64,000 bases of DNA from Myxococcus xanthus (GTDB taxonomy: Bacteria > Myxococcota > Myxococcia > Myxococcales > Myxococcaceae). This document shows, one piece after another, positions 8,729-15,417 of this stretch. The notes beneath the pieces were generated by a model. It was not told where the DNA came from. It did no database searches and saw only the letters and a program-made list of their open reading frames with translations. A program made the translations under genes and the position numbers. How positions within the stretch are numbered: position 1 is the stretch's first letter; the number at the start of each line of letters is the position of its first letter. Where the stretch lies: the NCBI RefSeq assembly GCF_006402735.1, contig NZ_CP017174.1, positions 1,181,001-1,245,000 of the forward strand. The letters are read 5' to 3'.

Positions 8729-8741
8729 TGGCAACTTGCCA
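8729..8741. promoter_or_regulatory. Perfect palindrome upstream of the first mbnP-like gene
   Basis: TGGCAA-C-TTGCCA is a perfect 6-1-6 dyad about 58 bp upstream of the mbnP-like ATG at 8799. A related half-site (GGCAAGT) lies at 8711-8717. Position and symmetry suggest an operator. The second mbnP-like gene has a dyad sharing GGCA-N3-TGCC. Confidence 0.35.
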
Positions 8742-8798
8742 CGTTCTCCACCCGTCGGGATTGCGTTACGCGGAGACTCCATTCCAAGGGAGTCCGCC

Positions 8799-9656
8799 AT
8801 GGTGTTCGCTCATCGTCGTGCCGTCCGTATGCTTCCCTTCGCGCTGCTGGGCGTCCTGGGCTGTGGCGATGACATGGAAGTCGCCATCCCCTTCGAGGCC
8901 CGGGTGGGCAGCGAGCCCTTCGCATGTGGCCGCACCTACACCGGGGTGGGGACGACGGGGACGACGTACGAGCCCATGGACCTGCGCGTGTACCTGCACG
9001 ACGTCCGGCTCGTCACGGCTGAGGGCACCGAGGTGCCGCTGAAGCTCGAGCAGGACGCGCGGTGGCAGGTTGAAGGCACGGCGCTGCTCGACTTCGCGGA
9101 CAAGACGGGCCTGTGCACCAACGGCACCCAGGCGACGAACCTGCGAATCACCGGCACGGCGCCCGAGGGCAACTACACCGGCCTGCGCTTCAAGCTGGGC
9201 GTGCCGGAGACGCAGAACCACCTCGATGTGTCCACGGCGCCCTCGCCGCTGAACGACACGAGCCTCTACTGGGGCTGGCGCTCGGGCTATCTCTTCACGC
9301 GCATCGAGGGCCGGACGACGGGACTTCCCGGAGGGCACGTCATGCACCTGGGGAGCACGGACTGTGCACCGCCGCCGGAGGGCCAGACGAACGGCACCGC
9401 GGGATGTACGTTCGGCAACCGTCCGGAGGTGGCCCTGGACTCGTTCGACCTGGCGTCTGGCAAGGTGGTGCTGGATTTGGGGGCGCTCTTCTCGGGCTCG
9501 AACCTGGATGAGAACGCGGCGGTGCCCAACACCTCCGTGGGGTGCATGTCGCAGCAGACGGACCCGGACTGCGCGCCTGTGTTCAGCCGGATGGGGCTGA
9601 CGCACCGGAGCCAGGAGGGGGCACCGGGGCCTCAGGCGTTCATCAAGGCGGAGTAG
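8799..9656 (+). CDS. MbnP-like copper-protein lipoprotein (metallo-mystery pair, four-Cys type)
   Basis: Exported lipoprotein of 285 aa; signal peptide ending VLGC with lipid-anchored C22. Non-lipid cysteines lie at 43, 106, 189, 203, 249 and 258. The conserved core reads YWGWRSGYLFTRIEG, with W158 and W160. This matches the family named 'metallo-mystery pair system four-Cys motif protein', of which MbnP is the known example: a periplasmic copper-binding protein in which a partner haem enzyme oxidises a tryptophan to kynurenine. The gene for that partner type follows 13 bp downstream. The ATG has AAGGGAG about 6 nt upstream. Metal identity (copper) and tryptophan modification are inferred from the family, not visible directly. 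Confidence 0.85.
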   Translation: MVFAHRRAVRMLPFALLGVLGCGDDMEVAIPFEARVGSEPFACGRTYTGVGTTGTTYEPMDLRVYLHDVRLVTAEGTEVPLKLEQDARWQVEGTALLDFADKTGLCTNGTQATNLRITGTAPEGNYTGLRFKLGVPETQNHLDVSTAPSPLNDTSLYWGWRSGYLFTRIEGRTTGLPGGHVMHLGSTDCAPPPEGQTNGTAGCTFGNRPEVALDSFDLASGKVVLDLGALFSGSNLDENAAVPNTSVGCMSQQTDPDCAPVFSRMGLTHRSQEGAPGPQAFIKAE

Positions 9657-9669
9657 GAGGGGGGACGTC

Positions 9670-10809
9670 ATGGCGTGGCGCGTGGGAAGACGAGCAGGGG
9701 TGCTGGCGGTGCTGGCCTGGCTGGGCGCGGGCTGTGGCGCCACGGACGGCGAGGCGGAGACCTACGTGTGGAAGCTGCCCGCGGGGTTTCCCACGCCGCG
9801 AGTGCCCGCGGACAATCCGATGACGGAGGAGAAGGTGCAGCTGGGACGGAGGCTCTTCTTCGATGTGCGCCTGTCACGGAACGAGACGCAGTCCTGCGCG
9901 TCCTGCCATGACCCGGCGCGAGCCTTCACCGAGCCCTTGGTGACGTCGCAGGGCAGCACGGGCGAGACGCACCGCCGCAACGCCCAGGGGCTGGCCAACG
10001 TCGCCTATGCCACGAGTCTCACCTGGGCGAATCCCTCGCTCACGACGCTGGAGGCGCAAGCGTTGGTGCCCTTGTTCGGCAAGGAGCCGGTGGAGTTGGG
10101 CTTCGGTGACAGGGAAGAGGAGTTGCTCGGCCGGCTGCGCGCGGTCCCGGAACTGGCGGCGGAGTTCCAGCGCGCGTTTCCGGAGGCCGTGGAGCCCGTG
10201 TCCGTGGCCACGCTGACGCGGGCGCTGGCGTCGTTCCAGCGCAGCCTCATCTCCGGTAACTCCGCATATGACCGCTATGTGTATGGCAATGAAGTGGAGG
10301 CCATGACGCGGCAGCAGAAGCGGGGCATGGAGTTGTTCTTCTCGGAGCGGCTGGAGTGTGACCACTGCCACACCGGCTTCAACTTCCAGGACGCCACGGT
10401 GCACGAGGCGACGTCCGAGCCCATCCTGCCCTTCCACAACACGGGCCTCTACAACGAGGACGGCCAGGGCGCGTACCCTGCCGAGGACCCGGGCCTCATC
10501 GAGCTGACGGGCCGTCCCGAGGACATGGGCCGCTTCCGCGCGCCGTCGCTGCGCAACGTGGCCGTCACCGGGCCATACATGCATGACGGCAGTCTGGCCA
10601 CGCTGTCGGACGTGCTGGACCACTACGCCGCGGGAGGACACGCGCGGCTGGTGAGCGGCGGCGAGACCAGTCCGCTGCAGAGTGGCTTCGTGAGAGGCTT
10701 CACGCTGACCGAGCAGGAGCGGGAAGACGTGCTGGCGTTCCTCGAATCGCTCACCGACACGGAGTTCCTGACGGACCCGCGCTTCGCGGACCCGTCGACC
10801 ACTCCTTGA
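9670..10809 (+). CDS. MbnH-like di-haem cytochrome c peroxidase family lipoprotein
   Basis: Exported di-haem protein of 379 aa, relative of bacterial cytochrome c peroxidases and MauG. Haem-binding motifs are CASCH at 76-80 and CDHCH at 230-234. The C-terminal part has the family phrase FRAPSLRNVAVTGPYMHDGS. A signal peptide ends near C22 (LGAGC), probably a lipoprotein site though the residue at -3 is not canonical. Within the MbnH family the enzyme oxidises a tryptophan of its MbnP partner. The adjacent upstream gene encodes just such a partner, with a 13-bp gap and an evident operon. It lacks the quinohaemoprotein context of MauG. Confidence 0.87.
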   Translation: MAWRVGRRAGVLAVLAWLGAGCGATDGEAETYVWKLPAGFPTPRVPADNPMTEEKVQLGRRLFFDVRLSRNETQSCASCHDPARAFTEPLVTSQGSTGETHRRNAQGLANVAYATSLTWANPSLTTLEAQALVPLFGKEPVELGFGDREEELLGRLRAVPELAAEFQRAFPEAVEPVSVATLTRALASFQRSLISGNSAYDRYVYGNEVEAMTRQQKRGMELFFSERLECDHCHTGFNFQDATVHEATSEPILPFHNTGLYNEDGQGAYPAEDPGLIELTGRPEDMGRFRAPSLRNVAVTGPYMHDGSLATLSDVLDHYAAGGHARLVSGGETSPLQSGFVRGFTLTEQEREDVLAFLESLTDTEFLTDPRFADPSTTP

Positions 10810-11142
10810 TGCGATGCGCGGAAGAGTGGTCTGCTTGTTTTTAGTTACTCTGGATGGTGGCCTCAGTCTTGAGAGTCGCCAGTCGAGTAAACAGACGTGG
10901 CGGCCTGTCAATCGCGCTGTTGAGGCAAGGAAATCCGGATTCAGGATAGCTTGGTCGCCAGACAGCGAATTGGCATTGCCCAACAGAGCGTAGGGGGCGC
11001 TGAAGTGATCGACGCCCAGCCTTGTTGAAAAGATACAAGGAGAGATAGGGGTAGAACTCACCTCTCCTTGGCTCTATTGCCCGGCGTGCAAGTCTCTTCA
11101 TGGTTGCTGGCGAAGACTGGCTGCCAGCGAGTCATGCAGGCC
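10810..11142. other. Low-GC gap without a convincing gene
   Basis: This gap has visibly lower GC content than its flanks. An 86-codon minus-strand frame (11101-10841) exists but has no ribosome site, no recognisable domain and poor codon use. Apart from the hairpin at 11036-11070 I see nothing in it. Confidence 0.5.
11036..11070 (-). terminator. Rho-independent-like terminator of the small lipoprotein gene
   Basis: CAAGGAGAG (11036-11044) and CTCTCCTTG (11062-11070) form a perfect 9-bp stem with a 17-nt loop. Read on the minus strand, the stem is followed by TATCTTTTC, a modest U-rich tail. It lies 72 nt beyond the stop codon of the minus-strand gene at 11143. Confidence 0.55.
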
Positions 11143-11415
11143 TTAGAGAGTGACGCGAATGCACTCTACGTAGTTGCAGTACTCTAGACACTCGACCCTG
11201 GCCAGGGTGACCTCGCTGCTGCCGCAGTAATAGTGACGATCCGCTGGCACATTGCCAGTGGTAGGGCAGTAATAGTAGCCATCTGGGCAAGCCTGCGCGG
11301 CGACGTCGCCTTCAGTGATAGGTGCCTCCGACGAATCAGTCTGGTCGGTACCACAGGCCGTCAACCCAGATATGAACGAAAATGCCATCATTAGCGAAAT
11401 TGCAGTGCGCTTCAT
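11143..11415 (-). CDS. Small Cys-rich lipoprotein of unknown function
   Basis: A 90-aa exported lipoprotein. The signal peptide ends LTAC with C21 as lipid site. The mature part has six cysteines and aromatic runs (CPDGYYYCPTTGNVP, HYYCG, ECLEYCNYVEC), suggesting a disulfide-bonded small surface protein. AAAAGGAC lies about 12 nt before the ATG. Base composition and codon use (for example CTA, ATA, TTG) are clearly less GC-rich than neighbours, hinting at recent transfer or relaxed constraint. It sits between two mbnP/mbnH pairs that face it. I do not recognise a function. Confidence 0.7.
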   Translation of the reverse strand: MKRTAISLMMAFSFISGLTACGTDQTDSSEAPITEGDVAAQACPDGYYYCPTTGNVPADRHYYCGSSEVTLARVECLEYCNYVECIRVTL

Positions 11416-11617
11416 GGTGATGGGTGTCCTTTTAGACCGAGCGTCCGATCCAGGGCCCGCTGGAGTGCAGGTGTTTGTTGTCTAGTTTGTTTGGATGAAA
11501 GAGCGCTAGTCAAATCGTTTTGTTTGAAAATTATTGAGGGTCTTTGTATGTGGATGGTAATTTTTGAGGAGCGCGGATGTGAGGCATCTGTAGGTTGTGA
11601 CTTGTGGTGAAGTTTGT

Positions 11618-12700
11618 TCACGGGTTGTTGTGGGTCGCCAGCTCGCGCTCCGAGAGGAAGCCCTCATCCGTCAATGCATCGAGAAAGGAGATGATGGCGG
11701 CCTTTGCCGTGTCATCCAGCGACAGTCCTGGGGCCTGACCTTGGCGCTGAAACGCGGCGTCCAGCGTGGTGGATGGCACCATTCCGCCGCGGTAGTGCTC
11801 CAGGACGTCTTCCAGGGTCGCGAGCCGTCCGTCATGCATGTACGGCGCGGTGACAGCGACGTTGCGCAGGGTGGGCGTCTTGAATCGCCCCGCGTCCTCG
11901 GCGCGCTGCGTGACGCGCCCCCTGCCTCGCGACTCCGCCTCGCCTTCGCCAAAGGCCGCGTCCGAGTCCAATCCATTGTTGTGGTAGGCGTTGTCGGTGA
12001 AGAGCTCCGTGGCGTGGCACGTGGCGCAGTGCCGCTGGACCAGCGCCAGCCCGTGCTGCTCTTGAGGGCTCAGGCTTACGCCCGGCTCGCCCCGTCGCCA
12101 CCTGTCATAGCGGGAGTCCGCGGAGACGAGCGTCCGTTGGAACTGGGCCAGGGCGCGCAGCAGGTTGCTCAGGGTGAGGCCGTCAGGGCCGAAGGCGTTC
12201 TCGAAGCGCTGGGCGAACTCCGGCTCCGAGGACAGCCGCGCCATCATGGACGATAGTTGGCTGTTACCCATCTCGTCCGGGTGCGTGAGCGGCGCCAGGG
12301 ACAGGGACTCGAGGTTCTTCGAGCCGCCGTCCCAGAAGAGTCCTTCCATCCAGGCCAGGTTGATGAGGGCGGGGACGTGTCGCACCAGTGGGCGTCCGCT
12401 GACGCCACGCCGGGTGAGGGCCGCGTCGTCCGCGAAGGCTCGTGCCTGTTCATGGCAGGTGGCGCAGGACACCTGGCCATTGGAGGACAGCCGAGGTGAG
12501 TGGAACAGCCAGCGTCCCAGGGCGATGCCCTCGGGCGTGAGCGGATTGTCCGGAGGGGAGGGAATGACGGCCATCCCCACGGGGAGGTGCCGCGGGAAGG
12601 GCCCCTCTTCGACTGGCGGAGGGCCCCCCTCTCCACACGCGCCCAGCAGGAGCCAGGCCAAGGACGCCGCGGCCATGCTCCGAGGCGCGGTGGGGCTCAT
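11618..12700 (-). CDS. Second MbnH-like di-haem peroxidase family lipoprotein
   Basis: Exported di-haem enzyme of 360 aa. Signal peptide ends LGAC with C22 as lipid site. Haem motifs are CATCH at 79-83 and CATCH at 225-229; the conserved tail contains FKTPTLRNVAVTAPYMHDGR. It is related to, but clearly diverged from, the enzyme at 9670. The start is set by ATG at 12700, which overlaps the stop of the upstream mbnP-like gene in an ATGA junction, indicating translational coupling. Longer in-frame starts up to 13015 would run deep into that gene and are not credible. Likely role: oxidative maturation of its paired MbnP-like partner, by analogy with the family. Confidence 0.86.
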   Translation of the reverse strand: MSPTAPRSMAAASLAWLLLGACGEGGPPPVEEGPFPRHLPVGMAVIPSPPDNPLTPEGIALGRWLFHSPRLSSNGQVSCATCHEQARAFADDAALTRRGVSGRPLVRHVPALINLAWMEGLFWDGGSKNLESLSLAPLTHPDEMGNSQLSSMMARLSSEPEFAQRFENAFGPDGLTLSNLLRALAQFQRTLVSADSRYDRWRRGEPGVSLSPQEQHGLALVQRHCATCHATELFTDNAYHNNGLDSDAAFGEGEAESRGRGRVTQRAEDAGRFKTPTLRNVAVTAPYMHDGRLATLEDVLEHYRGGMVPSTTLDAAFQRQGQAPGLSLDDTAKAAIISFLDALTDEGFLSERELATHNNP

Positions 12701-13788
12701 CGGTCGGCGTTCTCCACTGACACCAGGGAGAACATGTTGGCGAAACCGTCCGACAGCGTGGCGCTCTCGGTGCTCTGCGTGGCGCCGATGCTGGGTGTGG
12801 TGCTCGGGTTGAGCGACGCGAACAGGGCCTCCACGTTGGCCTGGAGGTTCACCGCCAGGTGCTTCTGGGAGTTGACGGTGACAGTGGTGGGGAACGGCAA
12901 CTCCACCGTGCGGTAGTTGGCGTTGGTACCGGTGTCCCAGGTGAAGTCGCCCTGCGTGCCCTGGGCCGTCACGTAGGTGCCGTGCGTCTTGGTGAAGATG
13001 TAGCTGGTGAACCACATCCAGCTTACGGATGCCATGTTCTGGAGGACGTGCAGTTCGCCCGCCTGGCGGCTCAGGTCGTCGTTGTAGGTGGGGTCCACGC
13101 CGATGCTGAACCGGATGCCCGAGTAGGTGCCCGCGGGGACCGCTCGGGCCTGGACGCGCTCGCGGCGGTTGGCGGGAAGTGTCACGGGGGTTGAGGTGCC
13201 GTCCAACTCCTGCGCGTTGATGACCTCCATGAGGTGGTAGCTGTCGGTGAGCGCCCTCGTGGTGCCGTCCTGCTTGAGCAGCGTCACGTTGGAGAGCCAG
13301 TAACGGACCTGGGAGAAGGTGACGGTGTCTCCGCCCGCGGTGGCGTACGTCTGGCCCAGGGCGAATGGCGCGGTGCCGAAGACGAAGGCCGCGTTCAGCT
13401 CCAGGCTGCCGTCCATGGCGGCCAACTGGGTTCGCAGCGCCGCGAGTTCCGCGCGCACCTGGGTGAGCTGTTGATAGACGCCCTCCCAGTCCTGCGATGC
13501 CAGCAGTTCCCGTGCCTCTTCGAGTTGCTGGGTGATGTCGGCCAGCTCCGCCTGAGCTGCTTCCGCGTCCAACTGCTGCCGCGCGACCTGGGCTTCGAGC
13601 CGGGTGACCTCTTCCTCGAGCTCCGAGACCTGTTGCTCGAGCTGGCGGCGTTGATCCTCCGAGGCCTGGAGTTGCTCGTCGGTCGCGCCGTCATCACCAC
13701 AGGCGGGCAGTGCCAGGAGTGCCATGGCGGCCAGGGCCAGCATCCGGCCCAAATCGGGGAGTGAAGAGAGGGAAGCGTGCTTTTTCAT
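12697..13788 (-). CDS. Second MbnP-like lipoprotein, with an added coiled coil and no four-Cys motif
   Basis: Exported lipoprotein of 363 aa; lipobox LPAC with C30, the only cysteine in the protein. Residues about 36-125 are a long heptad-rich coiled coil (for example EQQVSELEEEVTRLEAQVAR). The MbnP-like domain follows from about 128, with VRYWLSNVTLL and WMWFTSYIFTKTHG (W257, W259) aligning with YWGWRSGYLFTRIEG of the paralogue at 8799. It is coupled by an ATGA overlap to an MbnH-like gene. Loss of all the extra cysteines and gain of a coiled-coil spacer are unusual for the family. The spacer may lift the metal site away from the membrane or allow oligomerisation. The ATG at 13788 was chosen because a proper signal peptide follows; no clear ribosome site was seen. 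Confidence 0.82.
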   Translation of the reverse strand: MKKHASLSSLPDLGRMLALAAMALLALPACGDDGATDEQLQASEDQRRQLEQQVSELEEEVTRLEAQVARQQLDAEAAQAELADITQQLEEARELLASQDWEGVYQQLTQVRAELAALRTQLAAMDGSLELNAAFVFGTAPFALGQTYATAGGDTVTFSQVRYWLSNVTLLKQDGTTRALTDSYHLMEVINAQELDGTSTPVTLPANRRERVQARAVPAGTYSGIRFSIGVDPTYNDDLSRQAGELHVLQNMASVSWMWFTSYIFTKTHGTYVTAQGTQGDFTWDTGTNANYRTVELPFPTTVTVNSQKHLAVNLQANVEALFASLNPSTTPSIGATQSTESATLSDGFANMFSLVSVENADR

Positions 13789-13792
13789 GGCA

Positions 13793-13805
13793 CGGCACTG
13801 TGCCG
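13793..13805. promoter_or_regulatory. Perfect palindrome just upstream of the second mbnP-like start
   Basis: CGGCAC-T-GTGCCG is a perfect 6-1-6 dyad ending 4 bp before the mbnP-like ATG. It could be an operator, or a hairpin controlling translation because it occupies the place of the ribosome site. It shares GGCA-N3-TGCC with the dyad at 8729-8741. Confidence 0.35.
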
Positions 13806-13887
13806 AGTGCACTGCCGGGCGGAGCTGTGGCGTTTTGTCGCGCGGCAATATGTCACCAGGGACCGTGCGTCCCTGCCGTGTCCCCGC

Positions 13888-15285
13888 TCAATCGCTCGCG
13901 ACGGGCTCCGTCGCCACGGCCTGCACGCGGCGCTGCTCGTTGTAGACAGACAACCGCAGCGTCAGCACGTAGGTGACGCAGCATGCGAGGACGGCGGGCG
14001 GGCCATACGCGGAGCCGAACACCTCCAGCACCAGGGCAATGGCCGCCAGGGGCACGCCGACCACCGCCACCAGCGCGGAGGCGATGCCCACCACCACGAA
14101 CACCGTCACGTCCGCCGGCCCCGTACCCGTCACCGACGCGAGCATCTGCGCCGTGGCCGCGCCCGACACGCCGCCCAGCACCATGCTGGGGATGAGCATG
14201 CCCGCCGAGCCACCGGACTGCACCGTGAAGCCCGTGGTGAGCAGCTTCCCACCCACGATGAGCAGCAGGTACCACCACAGCGACAGCGGCCCCGGCGTAT
14301 CCGCCAGCAGTTGGGCGATGGTGTACTCGCCCATGCCCAGCACGTGCCGGAAGTCCATGCCCGCGCCGTAGTAGAGCCCTCCGGCCACCAGGACGGTGCA
14401 CAGCGCCCCCATGGCGCCGCGCAATACCGGGCTGACGCGCTCCACCACCTGGCGCGTGTGTTTCATGGTCAGGCCGAACAGCAGCGCGATGGGTGCGGAC
14501 ACCGCCACGGCCACCAGCGCGGTGAGTCCGTACTCCCCCAGCGTGTACGTGTGCGGGTGCGGCGGCGCCACGAAGATGGGCTTGAAGCCGAGGAGGCGGT
14601 TGTTGAGCGCGTACGCGATGATTCCCGCCAGCAGGCAGTACGCCAGCTTCCGGTAGACAATGCGGTTGCCGTAGACGACCTCGAGCGCGAAGAGCGCGGC
14701 GGCGAACGGCGCGTTGAGCAGCGTTCCCACCGCCGCGGCGATGCCCGCCAGCTGGCAGGTGCGCAGCGTGTGCTCGGAGCGGGCACGGGTGAGGCGGGCC
14801 ACGCCCGCGCCCAGGGACTCGCCCACCAGCACGACCGGACCCTCCAGCCCGCCCGACGCGCCGGTGCCCAGCGTGAGCAACGTGGCCACCGCCTTGCGCA
14901 GGGCGAGCCGGATGGCGGGCCGTGAGTAGCGAGGGCGCGGGTCGTCCGCCGGGTCCTCGTAGGTGATGTGGTAGTTGAAGAGCGCGACGTTCACCCCATC
15001 CGAGGCCACGTCGCTCCAGCCGGGCCGGCGGTTGAGCAGTCCTCGCAGCAGTCCGCCCAGCAGCAGCACGCCCGCGAGCACCAGCGGCGCCCACCAGAGG
15101 CTCCGCCCCGACGCGAACGCCAGCAACGTGTCACTGGTGGCATGGACGCCATACCGCAGCGCCGAGCACACCCCCCAGATGAGCACCGTGCCCAGTACCA
15201 CCCGGCCCACCGTGCGCAGCACCGTGTCCCACGAGTCGTGAAGAGCACTCTGCTCCTCGTCCAGGGGCTCTCGACGGCCAGCCAT
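13888..15285 (-). CDS. ClC-family chloride channel / transporter
   Basis: Polytopic inner-membrane protein of the ClC family, about 465 aa. The family filter sequence appears as [16 protein letters not shown] near 145-160, with the later helices in [14 protein letters not shown] and the glycine-rich [15 protein letters not shown]. It carries chloride, or exchanges chloride for protons; the glutamate in GLEGP (the gating glutamate position) is present, consistent with a transporter. No CBS domains follow. The ATG at 15285 is preferred; a TTG at 15315 is also in frame. It lies 99 bp upstream of the second mbnP-like gene on the same strand and diverges from the copper ATPase gene. A link with metal handling is only positional. 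Confidence 0.85.
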   Translation of the reverse strand: MAGRREPLDEEQSALHDSWDTVLRTVGRVVLGTVLIWGVCSALRYGVHATSDTLLAFASGRSLWWAPLVLAGVLLLGGLLRGLLNRRPGWSDVASDGVNVALFNYHITYEDPADDPRPRYSRPAIRLALRKAVATLLTLGTGASGGLEGPVVLVGESLGAGVARLTRARSEHTLRTCQLAGIAAAVGTLLNAPFAAALFALEVVYGNRIVYRKLAYCLLAGIIAYALNNRLLGFKPIFVAPPHPHTYTLGEYGLTALVAVAVSAPIALLFGLTMKHTRQVVERVSPVLRGAMGALCTVLVAGGLYYGAGMDFRHVLGMGEYTIAQLLADTPGPLSLWWYLLLIVGGKLLTTGFTVQSGGSAGMLIPSMVLGGVSGAATAQMLASVTGTGPADVTVFVVVGIASALVAVVGVPLAAIALVLEVFGSAYGPPAVLACCVTYVLTLRLSVYNEQRRVQAVATEPVASD

Positions 15286-15417
15286 GGAGCGAGAGGGTAT
15301 GTGCTTGGAGGTCAAGATGAATGTCCGTGGCCGGAGGAGAGATTACCTCTAGGGAAACACCCAGAAAGAGCCGGCCGGGTGCTTCGTTGGCCTGGGCGAA
15401 AGGAGCCTCGAAGCGCC
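15286..15417. promoter_or_regulatory. Divergent promoter region between the ClC and copper ATPase genes
   Basis: This 132-bp gap must hold promoters for both divergent genes. I see a short imperfect dyad (CTTG-GAGGT-CAAG) near 15303-15315 and an AGAG-N5-CTCT dyad near 15340, but no recognisable CueR, CopY or CsoR operator and no clear -35/-10 pair. Confidence 0.3.

Noticed and set aside
8711..8760. Sigma-54 promoter before the first mbnP-like gene
   Set aside because: TGGCA and TTGC elements are present but the GG and GC pairs are about 8 bp apart instead of the required spacing of 10.
10841..11101. An 86-codon minus-strand frame in the low-GC patch
   Set aside because: No ribosome site, no export signal, no recognisable motif, and a terminator-like hairpin lies inside it.
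12701..13015. N-terminal extension of the second MbnH-like frame
   Set aside because: It would overlap the MbnP-like gene by 300 bp, lacks a signal peptide, and the ATG at 12700 gives a proper lipoprotein signal with an ATGA junction.
14968..15417. Extension of the copper ATPase frame upstream of 15418
   Set aside because: It runs antisense through the ClC gene and has shadow-type composition; the ATG at 15418 with GAAAGGAG upstream is followed by the expected YHS domain.
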